Shown here one piece after another: positions 1-7,944 of a DNA stretch of 30,685 nucleotides. The stretch is from DATDRQ01 sp035291645 (GTDB lineage: Bacteria > Chloroflexota > Anaerolineae > Anaerolineales > UBA4823). Below the pieces are notes generated by a model. That model was not told the DNA's origin. It searched no databases and saw nothing but the letters and a program-made list of their open reading frames with translations. Position numbers and translations under genes: made by a program. How positions within the stretch are numbered: position 1 is the first letter of the stretch; each line of letters starts with the position of its first letter. The stretch lies in the NCBI GenBank assembly GCA_035291645.1, contig DATDRQ010000186.1:1-30685 (forward strand), in the 5' to 3' direction.

Positions 1-455
1 GCCTCCATGGCGACCTCCAGGCGGTTGTCCAGGTTCCAGGCGTCCTGCCGCTCCAGCCGTTCCTGCAGCTTGGCCTGCTTTTCGATCAAGGTCTCGAAAT
101 CGGCCTGCGGGTCGGCGAACCGGTTGTTGACCGCCTCGTACTCCGCCAGCAGGTCGATCACCGGCTGCACCGCCTCCTCGACCACCTGCCTGACCGTCTT
201 AGTCGAGTCCAGCTGCGGCTCCTGCTCCAGCAGACCGACCGTGTAACCCTTCGAGATGGAGACCTCGCCGGTGTAGTCCGGGTCGACCCCCGCCATGATG
301 CGCAGCAGGGTGCTCTTGCCGGAGCCGTTCAGGCCCAGCACGCCGATCTTGGCCCCATAGAAGAAACCTAGTGAGATATCGCGCAGCACCTGCCGGTTGG
401 GCGGGTAGGTGCGCCCCACCCGCGCCATCGAGTAGATCACCTGCTGGTCGCTCAT
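1..455 (-). CDS. ettA: ABC-F ATPase, EttA-like (5' part only)
   Basis: This is the N-terminal part of an ABC-F ATPase of the EttA/Uup group. These are soluble translation factors that bind the ribosomal E site and gate elongation according to ATP level. The gene runs off the left edge, so only about 151 residues are visible. The protein starts MSDQQVIYSM and carries a Walker A motif GLNGSGKST, followed by the Q-loop region (LLEQEPQLD) and the start of a helical, charged stretch (AEYEAVNNRFAD) that resembles the EttA arm subdomain. The ATG at 453-455 is preceded by a good GAGGAG ribosome site. It is transcribed divergently from the next gene. EttA is preferred over other ABC-F members because of the early motif wording, but the linker and second ABC domain are outside the window. 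Confidence 0.85.
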   Translation of the reverse strand, partial: MSDQQVIYSMARVGRTYPPNRQVLRDISLGFFYGAKIGVLGLNGSGKSTLLRIMAGVDPDYTGEVSISKGYTVGLLEQEPQLDSTKTVRQVVEEAVQPVIDLLAEYEAVNNRFADPQADFETLIEKQAKLQERLERQDAWNLDNRLEVAME

Positions 456-694
456 CGGCTCTCCTCACGCTCGGGCATAACCACCTGATTTTACCCGTTT
501 CCATTCATCGTTGGGGGACGGCGAAAAAACGAACCTTCTTCGAAACGGATTCCACTCGCCGTGCCCCAACAAGATAAAATAAATCATCGATCTAACGAAG
601 GGACGGGGTAAGAGAAACTTATCCCGACAGACCGACATCTCTTGCCCCGCCCTTACCTGATACAATCAATAACCCATCCACCGAGGAACGACTC

Positions 695-1801
695 TTGGAA
701 ATCCCCTTCGAAAACCGCCTGGAATGGGCGCGCCGCCACATGCCCCGTCTGGGGCGCGCCCTGTCCGACTTGCCCGACCTGGGAGGCGTGCGCCTGGCGT
801 TCAGCATGCACCTGGACCTCAAGATCGTCCCGCTGGTGGAGGGGTTGCTGGCGCGTGGAGCGCAGGTAACCGTGGTGACCTGCAATCCGGCCACTGTGCG
901 GGATGAGGTGGTGGCTTACCTGAAAAGCGCTGGCGCGCAGGCCCAGGCCTGGCGGGACATGCCGGCCCAGGCTTACCGCCAGGCGGCTGCGGATGCCATC
1001 GCCTGGGGACCGACCCACCTGTGCGAGTTCGGCGCCGACCTGACCTCTGCCTGGCTGGCCTCCCCCGCGCCGCCGCCGGTGCGCGCCAGCCTGGAGGGCA
1101 CCGGCTCGGGCATAGCCCGCCTGCAGAGGCTGGCGCCACCTTACCCGATCTTCAACTGGGACGACCTGCCGATCAAGGAAGGCTTGCACAACCGGCACAT
1201 GGTCGGGCTGACTACCTGGCACACCTTCTTCGCCCGCACCGGGCTGACCCTGCACGGGCGGCGCGTGGCGGTGATCGGTTATGGGCTGGTCGGGCAGGGG
1301 GTAGCCGCCAGCGGGCGGGCCTACGGCGGGACGGTGCTGGTGGTCGAGCGCGACCCCTCGCGCGCCTTGCAGGCTGCCTTCGAAGGCTGGGCTGTGCTTA
1401 CGCTGGAGGAGGCCCTGCCTCAGGCGGATGTGGTTGTCACCGCTACCGGGGCGGCGGGTGTGCTGGCCGCTATTCACCTACCCCTGCTGCGCGACGGCGC
1501 CTTCCTGGTCAACGTCGGGCACCACGCCGGAGAGATCGACCTGCCAGCCCTGCTGGCTCACCCCCACCGGGAAATCCTGCCCCACATCGAAGAGGTCGAC
1601 CTGGACGGGCGACGCGTCTACCTGTTCGCCCGAGGTGAGATGGCAAACCTGGCGGCTGGCGAGGGCGACAGCCTGAACGCCTTCGACGTCACCCTGGCGA
1701 TCCTGGCGCGCGGCCTGGGCTACCTGGTCGGTCCAGGCTCGGCCGAGCCGCCGGGCGTGTATCTGCTGCCCAGATCCGTTTGGGAAGGCGCGGTTGCATA
1801 A
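695..1801 (+). CDS. S-adenosylhomocysteine hydrolase-like protein with altered active site
   Basis: The protein has 368 residues; true AdoHcy hydrolases have about 430. It has the two-domain AHCY architecture. A substrate-domain His is kept (H39 in SMHLDL, matching human H55). So are a Glu (E134 in EGTGSG, like E156), a Lys (K161, like K186) and the following Asn (N166). The NAD-binding loop GYGLVGQG (195-202) corresponds to GYGDVGKG. By eye alignment, D131 is replaced by F112 and D190 by H165, and the C-terminal Lys/Tyr tail that reaches into the neighbouring subunit's NAD site is absent. It may be a divergent hydrolase or a paralogue with another nucleoside-thioether substrate. The start is TTG, with GAGG eight bases upstream; no in-frame ATG lies nearby. 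A role in recycling SAH would fit the methyl-transfer genes downstream, but this gene is not in their operon. Confidence 0.72.
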   Translation: MEIPFENRLEWARRHMPRLGRALSDLPDLGGVRLAFSMHLDLKIVPLVEGLLARGAQVTVVTCNPATVRDEVVAYLKSAGAQAQAWRDMPAQAYRQAAADAIAWGPTHLCEFGADLTSAWLASPAPPPVRASLEGTGSGIARLQRLAPPYPIFNWDDLPIKEGLHNRHMVGLTTWHTFFARTGLTLHGRRVAVIGYGLVGQGVAASGRAYGGTVLVVERDPSRALQAAFEGWAVLTLEEALPQADVVVTATGAAGVLAAIHLPLLRDGAFLVNVGHHAGEIDLPALLAHPHREILPHIEEVDLDGRRVYLFARGEMANLAAGEGDSLNAFDVTLAILARGLGYLVGPGSAEPPGVYLLPRSVWEGAVA

Positions 1802-1859
1802 ACCGGGTTAGAATATGATTGCATTTATCCGAATTCTTTCCTGACAGGTAGCTCAGCCC

Positions 1860-2666
1860 GTGAAAAATTCCCCCACGCAGACCATCTCGACTTTCTTTAA
1901 GAAAGGCTTTCACATCCGCGCCCAGCGACCGGGGCTGCCCGAGGACGGCCCACTCACCCCCTGGCTGAAGGCTATGTCGGCTGCCGGGGATTCCGGACGC
2001 CCGCTCTCCCCGGTTGGCGCCGAGGTGGCGCGTCTGTTCGGCCTGCGAAAAACGCGGGTCGTCTACATGCACACTGCCGGATCGGGCATCACCCCCTGGC
2101 GCCGCCTGATCGTCCTGGACGCCGATTACCGCGATCCGGCAGCTTCGACCTCCCCCGCCAAGATCGGCCTGGTATCGCACGAGCTGACCCACCTGCTTCA
2201 GCGAGACTTGCGCCCAAACCAGTACTGGCCGGGCGGCGGCCTGCGCCCATCCTTCTCACGCCGCTGGGTGGGTGATTCGACCAGCTTCATGGAGGTGGTC
2301 GCCTACCTGGTCGGTTGGACGGTGGAGTACGACCTGACCGCCGCCCGGGCCAACGACGCGAGCCTGCCTCAAGAGGCTCGCCAGCGCAGCAGCCGGGCAT
2401 TGCCTGGACTGCGTGACCGCCTGGCGACCCTCTCGGGTCCTGACGTGCACAACGCCGTCCGCCTGGTGCTCGATATTTATCCCGATAATGCCGTCTACCG
2501 TCAGAACTACCGCCTCGAGAGCCGCCTGTCCGACGGGCGTATCCCGCCGGGCAGCTGGCACGCCTGGCTGGGCCAGATGGGCTTCGCGCGGGCCGCCGTC
2601 GATCACATCTGGGTGCTATCAGCTCAGGGACGCGTTCAGCAGATCGACCCGGTCGCCTTCGCCTGA
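1860..2666 (+). CDS. HExxH-containing putative metallopeptidase, family not recognised
   Basis: I do not recognise the family. The 268-residue protein has a clear zinc-peptidase-type motif, HELTH (H107, E108, H111), in a context that reads as an active-site helix (GLVSHELTHLLQ). A Glu follows in an ExxxY arrangement (E145 in MEVVAY), a plausible third ligand as in gluzincins. It lacks an obvious signal peptide or membrane segment and so appears cytoplasmic; the N-terminus is basic. It starts at GTG 1860, 58 bases after the SAH-hydrolase-like gene, with only a weak ribosome site (AGGT). The next gene begins 13 bases after its stop, so the three genes probably share a transcript. It could equally be a non-catalytic protein that keeps the motif. 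Confidence 0.55.
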   Translation: MKNSPTQTISTFFKKGFHIRAQRPGLPEDGPLTPWLKAMSAAGDSGRPLSPVGAEVARLFGLRKTRVVYMHTAGSGITPWRRLIVLDADYRDPAASTSPAKIGLVSHELTHLLQRDLRPNQYWPGGGLRPSFSRRWVGDSTSFMEVVAYLVGWTVEYDLTAARANDASLPQEARQRSSRALPGLRDRLATLSGPDVHNAVRLVLDIYPDNAVYRQNYRLESRLSDGRIPPGSWHAWLGQMGFARAAVDHIWVLSAQGRVQQIDPVAFA

Positions 2667-2679
2667 CCTGCAATATAAG

Positions 2680-3162
2680 ATGATTACCATCCGTTTCGAT
2701 GATGAAGATCACCGTCACTCAGCACCATACTTCTGTCTCACTACGGCAGATGGCCGCCGGGTCTCGCTGCTGGACTTTCACGAGGCGTCGAACCTGGTCC
2801 TGGTCTTCGTCCCAGAGGCCTGTCTGGACTGCCCCCGCTACCTTCGAGAAATGGCTTCCCGGGGTGAGGAGTATGCCGGGGAGAATGCCCGCCTGCTGGC
2901 GATTGTACCCGAATCACCAGATCAACTCCACGCATTCCACAACGATACAATGGACCTGCTTTTCGATCCTGAGCAGGCGGTCCGGCGGGAATACACCGGC
3001 CTGATGGCTCCCGGTCTGGTGGGCGAGCACGACCTGCTGTGCTTCGTGCTCGACAGCTACGGCGCGCCCTACGCCTGCCTGGCTGGCTCACAGATAGAAC
3101 CAGCCGACCAGGATGAGATCCTGTCCTGGCTGCGCTTTGTCGGTATTCAATGTCCGGAGTGA
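2680..3162 (+). CDS. Redoxin/AhpC-TSA-like protein
   Basis: This 160-residue thioredoxin-fold protein is best placed in the redoxin/peroxiredoxin-like group. A typical N-terminal pattern (short substrate phrase, then VSLLDFHEASNLVLVFVPEA) leads to a CLDC motif at C48-C51, the position of the peroxidatic or redox Cys pair. Later segments (LLAIVPESPDQ, LLFDPEQAVRREY, LCFVLDSYGAPY) match the usual beta-alpha units of AhpC/TSA proteins. The ATG at 2680 follows the upstream stop by 13 bases; the longer open frame to the left overlaps the preceding gene and is not needed. The CxxC in place of the classical TxxC makes a disulfide-exchange role as likely as peroxide reduction. The ribosome site is poor, which suggests translational coupling. 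Confidence 0.6.
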   Translation: MITIRFDDEDHRHSAPYFCLTTADGRRVSLLDFHEASNLVLVFVPEACLDCPRYLREMASRGEEYAGENARLLAIVPESPDQLHAFHNDTMDLLFDPEQAVRREYTGLMAPGLVGEHDLLCFVLDSYGAPYACLAGSQIEPADQDEILSWLRFVGIQCPE

Positions 3163-3496
3163 GGGGTTTCGGAGTGGCCCGTTGGGCCATGAAAAATTGT
3201 GGGCGCCTCCCCTCGCGCCCACAACCTGAAAGATTCGATCACCATATGGGCTGCCACCAGGACTCCCCCGGGGGGCTTTTCCCCTCTCTCAAGAGTGATG
3301 AAAGCCAGCCCCATTCCCGTCCGCAGTTGCACTGTCAATGACTGTATCCGCAGTCGATTGAACTATACTAAAATATCCTCTCCAGGTAAATAGACAGCCT
3401 GGTGTTTTGGCATAGGCAAATGTACTGATTGTTCATCGACCTGATCTGCTTGCTCTTTCCCGGTTTTCTTGCTATCCTTCTTGAAAAGGTACTTCC
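3163..3496. other. Intergenic region with hairpins
   Basis: This 334-base stretch has no convincing gene. It holds a small stem at 3175-3189 (TGGCCC/GGGCCA), a perfect 10-bp stem at 3197-3224 and a GC-rich run near 3262-3275 followed by CTTTT. The right half is more AT-rich and contains TATACT at 3364-3369, a possible -10 for the response regulator, but I see no matching -35. Confidence 0.4.
3197..3224 (+). terminator. Perfect 10-bp hairpin, possible transcript end
   Basis: TTGTGGGCGC (3197-3206) pairs perfectly with GCGCCCACAA (3215-3224) around an 8-base loop, 35 bases after the redoxin stop. No U tract follows directly, so it may be a processing or stability hairpin. A second GC-rich element with CTTTT downstream could complete termination. 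Confidence 0.4.
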
Positions 3497-4180
3497 ATGC
3501 GCCAGGCGAACAAGATTAACGTCGTCATCCTTGATGACCACCTGAGCATTATCGACGGCTACTTGTTTCGTTTGAACGGGGCGCCGGGTATCGAAGTGGT
3601 TGGGACAGGCATCTATGCCGAACAAGTTGACCCGTTGCTGGCCAGCTGCCCGGTCGACGTCCTGCTCCTGGACATCCAGGTTCCCATCTCGCCTCAAAAC
3701 CCCAACCCTTACCCCGTCCACCAGGTCATCCCTCACTGGCTGCAGCTCTACCCGGACCTGGCGGTGCTGATCATCTCGATGTACAACCTGCCCACCCTCT
3801 TGAAGGCGGTCATGGAAGCAGGCGCCAGTGGATATATCCTCAAGGAAGACCAATACGCCATCCGCAACCTCGCCTCGATCCTGCGCACCGCTCACGGGGG
3901 CGGGATCTACCTTAGCCCGAATGCCCAGCAAACTCTGCGCAAGCGCCAACCGGACTGGCCGGACCTGACCCCGCGCCAGGTCGAAGTGCTTTCGTTGTGC
4001 GCGGCGTACCCGGATGCCACCACCTCCGACCTGGCGGACAAGCTTAACGTCGCCAACTCCACCGTTCGCAACCTGCTCTCCAGCGCGTACCTGCGCCTGG
4101 GCGTGCGCAGCCGCGCGGCCGCCACCGCCAAGGCCCAGCAGCTGGGTCTATTCGCGCCGCCCTTCCCGCCCGATTACTGA
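3497..4180 (+). CDS. NarL/FixJ-family response regulator
   Basis: This 227-residue two-component response regulator probably binds DNA after phosphorylation by the adjacent kinase. The receiver domain (about 7-130) shows the acidic pair D13/D14, the phospho-acceptor D59 in DVLLLDIQ, and the conserved Lys in GYILKED. A LuxR-type helix-turn-helix lies at about 153-215 (LTPRQVEVLSL, then STVRNLLSSAYLRLGV). Loop beta3-alpha3 carries an unusual Pro/Asn-rich insertion (QNPNPYPVHQ). The start ATG has AAGGTA seven bases upstream. The kinase gene begins 80 bases downstream on the same strand, so they form a likely cognate pair. The target regulon cannot be read from the sequence. Confidence 0.9.
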   Translation: MRQANKINVVILDDHLSIIDGYLFRLNGAPGIEVVGTGIYAEQVDPLLASCPVDVLLLDIQVPISPQNPNPYPVHQVIPHWLQLYPDLAVLIISMYNLPTLLKAVMEAGASGYILKEDQYAIRNLASILRTAHGGGIYLSPNAQQTLRKRQPDWPDLTPRQVEVLSLCAAYPDATTSDLADKLNVANSTVRNLLSSAYLRLGVRSRAAATAKAQQLGLFAPPFPPDY

Positions 4181-4260
4181 TCGCCCTGCTGCTTGCGACG
4201 CCTGTCCCACAAAACTGCACTTCTCCTCCGATGCCACCCTTCCGGTAAAGGATCTGCTTA

Positions 4261-6855
4261 ATGAATGCCTCTCTGTCGGACCTGCAACCTGTCCTTGCCA
4301 AACAAGGATCGCGCTTCTATCGCAGCCGCCCGTTTGAATCGATGCTCCCCTGGCTGGTCCTGCTCTTGCTGTTGGGGTTGACTTTCGCTAACTTCTTCCT
4401 GTTTCCCTACGCGGGATTCGACTTCACTTACGATGAGGTCGTTTTCGTGTACTCTGCCACCCCCCCCGGGGATCACCTGGAGATCGGCGACCGCCTGATC
4501 CAGGCCGGCTCGCTGGAGTGGGAGGATTATCTCGATGACCCCTGGCAGCCTGCCTTCCCTGGATACGCGCCTGGGGACGTGCTGCCGCTGACGATCAACC
4601 GGGATGGACGGATTATCGATGTAGCCTGGATTTTCCCCGGTCCCACGACCGCCCAGATCGTGGATCGTTTTATGGAGCTATGGTGGCTCGGTTACGTTTT
4701 CTGGCTGGCGGGCACCTCCACCCTGCTGTTCCTGCGCCCGCGGCATGCAGTCTGGAAGCTGCTGGTCGCTTTCAACTACCTGGCGGCTGTTTGGCTGATT
4801 GCCGGGAGCGGCCCCTCTCGCTGGCATATCCTGGGGGGCGCCATCATTCTGCGGTCGGCTGTCTGGCTTTTCGTCGTAGTCAGCCTGCACCTTAACTGGC
4901 TCTTCCCCCGGCCTCTGGCCCGTCTGCCCGCCTGGTTTTGGGGGGTGTTATACGCCCTGGCAGGCATCCTGGTGCTGCTCGAATGGCTCAACCGGCTCCC
5001 GCCTGGATCATTCCAGATTGGCTTGATCGTGGCAGGCGCCGGCATCATCCTGCTCCAGCTGGCTCACCTCGTTTTCCAGCCTGCGTACCGGAAATACATC
5101 ACGCCGCTGGTGGCTGGCGTGGTCATTGCCATCGTCCCGCCGTTGCTGGTGGTGCTGCGCGACCGGTTGAACGTGCCGCCCTCACCCACCGCCCCGGGTG
5201 TTTCCGGAAGCCTGGGGCCGGCGTTGTTTATCTACACGGCCTCCATGCTTGGCATTGCAGCCTTACCGGGAATCTACTTCTATTCGGTCTACATGCTCCA
5301 GGCGGGAAGGCCAAACCGGCGTGTCCGCCGCATGGTGCGCATCTTCCTGGCGTTTATCATTATTTCCGCCCTCTCGGTCTTTACATTCGCCTTTCTTTTC
5401 CTCGAACTGGAGGCGATCCTTTCGAGCGCCTGGATTTCCATCCTGCTTTTTTGCCTGGCAGTCTTGATCTCGGGAATCGGTCTGTTCCCCTTGCTGGCGC
5501 TGCCTGCCCTGCAGTCCACCCCGGCATTTGATTCGGCTTGGGAGCACCCGCATTTGCGCGCCAACCGGCTGGTCTCGCTCTACCTGTTCTTCGCCCTGCT
5601 CCTGGTGGTCCTGGTGCCGCTGGTGTTCATCCTCCTATCAAGATTTAACTTTCCAGTCAATGCCGCCTGGATCTCCCTGGCTGCGACCTTGACGACTGTG
5701 CTGCTCACCATCCTCGGGTACGGGCGTTTCCAACAATTTGTCGACCGCCAGGTGTTGGGAATCCCCCTCCCGCCGACTCACCTGTTGGAGTCCTACTCAT
5801 CCCGCATCACTACCAGCCTGGAGCCGGCTTCACTGGTGAGCCTGCTGCGTGACGAGCTGCTCCCCAGCCTGCTTGTGCGCCAATCGGCCCTGTACCAGGT
5901 CTCGGATAATCGTCTCCTGCTGCTATATGCTGCCGGTTTGAGCGGTGCAGATTTGTCACCCGGCGCCGACCTGCCTGGTTTACTTCAAACGGCTGAGACG
6001 ATGGAGATCGGCGGGCCGGTCCCGCCAGATACCTGCCAGTGCCCCTGGGTGCGGGAACTGCTTCCTCTGCGGGTGGAAAGGCGTCTGGTAGGGGTGTGGC
6101 TGCTGGGACGGCGCGACCCGGACGACAGCTACGATCTGGGAGAGGTAGGGGTGCTGCGGTCGATCGCCAACCAGACGGCCATAGCCCTGGTGAATATCCA
6201 GCAATCGGAGCGGCTGCACGCCCTCTACCAGGCAGACATCGAGCGGCAGGAGGCGGAGCGGGCCGGGCTGGCGCTGTTCCTGCACGACGAGGTACTCAAC
6301 CCGCTGGCGGCGCTGTCGATGCAGGTAGAGCCAGGGTTCGCTACGCCGAAGTTCGAGCAGGGTTACCAGGCGCTGGTGACAAACCTGCGGGAGGCGGTGC
6401 GCGGTCTACGACCGGCGATGCTGAATTACGGGCTGTATTCGGCGCTGGCAGAGCTGGTCGATGAATTAATCGAGCGAGATCGGGAGGACGTAGAGATCAG
6501 GCTGGAGATAGAACCAACGGTTGTGCGGTATGCTGCGAAGGTCGAGCAACACCTGTACCGCATCGTGGAGCAGGCTTGCGAGAATGCACTCCGCCATGCC
6601 CGCTGCCGGGCCATCGTGGTGAGAGGCCGGCTGGGCGAAACTGCGGTCGAGCTGCAGGTGCAGGACGATGGGATTGGGCTGCCAGCGGGCGTGGCGTTGA
6701 ACCTGAGCCAGCTGCTGATCGAGGGTCATTATGGGCTGGTGGGCATGTACGAAAGGGCGGCGCTGGTGGGAGCGGATCTTAAAATCTCGTCGACTCCGGA
6801 AGCCGGGACCTGCATCGGTTTGGTGTGGATACCAGATTCGTCCCCTGCCAAGTAG
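4261..6855 (+). CDS. Polytopic sensor histidine kinase, NarX/HisKA_3 type
   Basis: This 864-residue membrane kinase probably phosphorylates the upstream response regulator. After a first membrane helix (about 29-49) comes an extracytoplasmic stretch of roughly 85 residues with a PDZ-like feel (HLEIGDRLIQAGSLEWEDY, then LTINRDGRIIDVAW). About ten more hydrophobic helices reach to around residue 485. A GAF-like domain occupies about 515-640 (SLLRDELLPSLL ... IANQTAIALVN). The dimerisation/phosphoacceptor helix has FLHDEVLNPL with H675, the HisKA_3 pattern, and the HATPase domain shows the N box ENALRHA and G box DDGIGLP. Such a large membrane sensor suggests detection of a membrane-associated or extracellular signal. 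The ligand is unknown. Confidence 0.88.
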   Translation: MNASLSDLQPVLAKQGSRFYRSRPFESMLPWLVLLLLLGLTFANFFLFPYAGFDFTYDEVVFVYSATPPGDHLEIGDRLIQAGSLEWEDYLDDPWQPAFPGYAPGDVLPLTINRDGRIIDVAWIFPGPTTAQIVDRFMELWWLGYVFWLAGTSTLLFLRPRHAVWKLLVAFNYLAAVWLIAGSGPSRWHILGGAIILRSAVWLFVVVSLHLNWLFPRPLARLPAWFWGVLYALAGILVLLEWLNRLPPGSFQIGLIVAGAGIILLQLAHLVFQPAYRKYITPLVAGVVIAIVPPLLVVLRDRLNVPPSPTAPGVSGSLGPALFIYTASMLGIAALPGIYFYSVYMLQAGRPNRRVRRMVRIFLAFIIISALSVFTFAFLFLELEAILSSAWISILLFCLAVLISGIGLFPLLALPALQSTPAFDSAWEHPHLRANRLVSLYLFFALLLVVLVPLVFILLSRFNFPVNAAWISLAATLTTVLLTILGYGRFQQFVDRQVLGIPLPPTHLLESYSSRITTSLEPASLVSLLRDELLPSLLVRQSALYQVSDNRLLLLYAAGLSGADLSPGADLPGLLQTAETMEIGGPVPPDTCQCPWVRELLPLRVERRLVGVWLLGRRDPDDSYDLGEVGVLRSIANQTAIALVNIQQSERLHALYQADIERQEAERAGLALFLHDEVLNPLAALSMQVEPGFATPKFEQGYQALVTNLREAVRGLRPAMLNYGLYSALAELVDELIERDREDVEIRLEIEPTVVRYAAKVEQHLYRIVEQACENALRHARCRAIVVRGRLGETAVELQVQDDGIGLPAGVALNLSQLLIEGHYGLVGMYERAALVGADLKISSTPEAGTCIGLVWIPDSSPAK

Positions 6856-6876
6856 CGCTTGATCTTCATTGGCAGC

Positions 6877-6912
6877 CCCTGGCAGGGGCCCTGGCAGGGG
6901 CCCTGGCAGGGG
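6877..6912. repeat. Three perfect copies of a 12-bp GC repeat
   Basis: CCCTGGCAGGGG occurs three times in a row without change. It lies 21 bases after the kinase stop and is able to form several short hairpins. A partial match also sits at the end of the kinase gene (6842-6850). The same 12-mer, in inverted orientation, recurs inside the 3' end of the downstream GntR gene (7865-7876). Confidence 0.9.
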
Positions 6913-7022
6913 TCGTCCAGCCGGCCATTGGGTAACATTCCGGTTAGTAAATCCCCAATATCACCCTCAAATGCTTAACTTCTAAATATATAATCCCTGG
7001 ACGCCTGCTGGAGAGAATGGTT

Positions 7023-7061
7023 TATAATGTGGTCTAGATAAACTATACCACTTGGTTTAGT
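7023..7061 (+). promoter_or_regulatory. -10 box plus HutC/GntR-type operator half-sites
   Basis: A consensus TATAAT lies at 7023-7028. Directly downstream are TGGTCTAGA (7030-7038), ACTATACCA (7042-7050, reverse complement TGGTATAGT) and TGGTTTAGT (7053-7061). The last two form an inverted repeat around CT with one mismatch. These resemble the TGGTCTAGACCA and TGGTATAGACCA sites known for HutC-subfamily regulators such as DasR, NagR and PhnF. Their position over the transcription start, 18 bases before the GntR ATG, implies autorepression of the whole operon. I see no good -35 hexamer. Confidence 0.68.
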
Positions 7062-7078
7062 GTGGTCAGGTAGCAAGA

Positions 7079-7891
7079 ATGCTGATCCGGAATCCTGAAA
7101 GGCCGCTGGCTTACGCCATCCCCGTCTATATCCAGATCGCCGAAGGGCTCATCAACCAGATCGAGTCAGGCGACCTGGCCCCCGGCGACCGCCTGCCCCC
7201 GGAGCGCGAGCTGAGTGAACAGCTGGGCGTTAACCGCCTGACCCTGCGCCGGGCTTTGGGTGTGCTGGCAGCTCAGGGTTTAATCGAACGCAGGCACGGC
7301 GTGGGTACCTACATCGCCGCCCCCAAGTTCGACCGCAAGATGGACGTGGTCTTTCGCTTCACGCGCGGCATGGAAACGCGCGGCTTTACTCCCGGCGCCC
7401 GGCTGATCTCCCTCGACCAATCCCCGGTCGAATCTGCCCTGACCCGCGAGCTGGACCTCCTGCCGGAGGCCCTCGTCTACCACATCCTGCGGCTGCGCTC
7501 CGTCAACCAGGAGCCGGTCCTGTTGGAGAGCTACACCATTCCCGTGCAGCGCTTCCCCGGATTGGATCGCTTCGACCTCGAAAACCGTTCCATTTACGAG
7601 GTCATGGAAACAGATTACGGCGCCCACATCGAGCGCGCCCGCCAGAGCTTCGAGCCGGTGCTGGCTTCTGCCTTCGAGGCGGAGCTGCTCGGCGTGCCAA
7701 TCGGGGCGCCCCTCATGCTCGAGAAGCGCCTGTCATTCGATCAAACTGGCCGGCCGGTCGAATACGGCCGCGACCGTTACCGGGGCGACCGCTTCCGTTT
7801 CGTCACCGAAGCCGCCCCGTTCGAGCTGGAGGTCCCCCACCCAGGGCCCCACCCAGGGCCCCTTCCAGGGCCCCTGCCGGGAGCAGGTTGA
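7079..7891 (+). CDS. GntR-family regulator, HutC subfamily (UTRA domain)
   Basis: This 270-residue repressor-type regulator has a winged helix at about 15-80 (YIQIAEGLINQIESG, LPPERELSEQLGVNRLTLRRAL, GVGTY). An effector-binding UTRA domain covers about 95-250, with typical wording such as GARLISLD, VYHILRLRSVNQEPVLLESYTI and GRPVEYGRDRYRGDRFRF. HutC-type proteins usually sense a pathway metabolite. Here the gene is the first of the methyltransferase block (53 bases to MttB), so the ligand may be the methylated substrate or a product. The final 17 residues are a PGP-rich tail (HPGP HPGP LPGP LPGAG) encoded by a 12-bp tandem repeat; it lies outside the UTRA fold and looks like a late addition. 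There is no strong ribosome site before the ATG. Confidence 0.88.
   Translation: MLIRNPERPLAYAIPVYIQIAEGLINQIESGDLAPGDRLPPERELSEQLGVNRLTLRRALGVLAAQGLIERRHGVGTYIAAPKFDRKMDVVFRFTRGMETRGFTPGARLISLDQSPVESALTRELDLLPEALVYHILRLRSVNQEPVLLESYTIPVQRFPGLDRFDLENRSIYEVMETDYGAHIERARQSFEPVLASAFEAELLGVPIGAPLMLEKRLSFDQTGRPVEYGRDRYRGDRFRFVTEAAPFELEVPHPGPHPGPLPGPLPGAG
7838..7885 (+). repeat. 12-bp tandem repeat encoding the GntR tail
   Basis: Four 12-bp units (two identical CACCCAGGGCCC, then two diverged) encode xPGP four-residue repeats. The 12-mer CCAGGGCCCCTG at 7865-7876 is the exact reverse complement of a rotation of the repeat at 6877-6912, so the two arrays belong to one family in opposite orientation around the gntR gene. 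Confidence 0.85.
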
Positions 7892-7944
7892 ACCCGCAGA
7901 ACGGTGCAGGGACTCATCCAAACGCTTTGCACAGGAGACTACTC

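Noticed and set aside
653..1477. 274-residue minus-strand frame opposite the SAH-hydrolase-like gene
   Set aside because: Composition is typical of a GC-rich shadow frame and it lies antisense to a well-supported gene.
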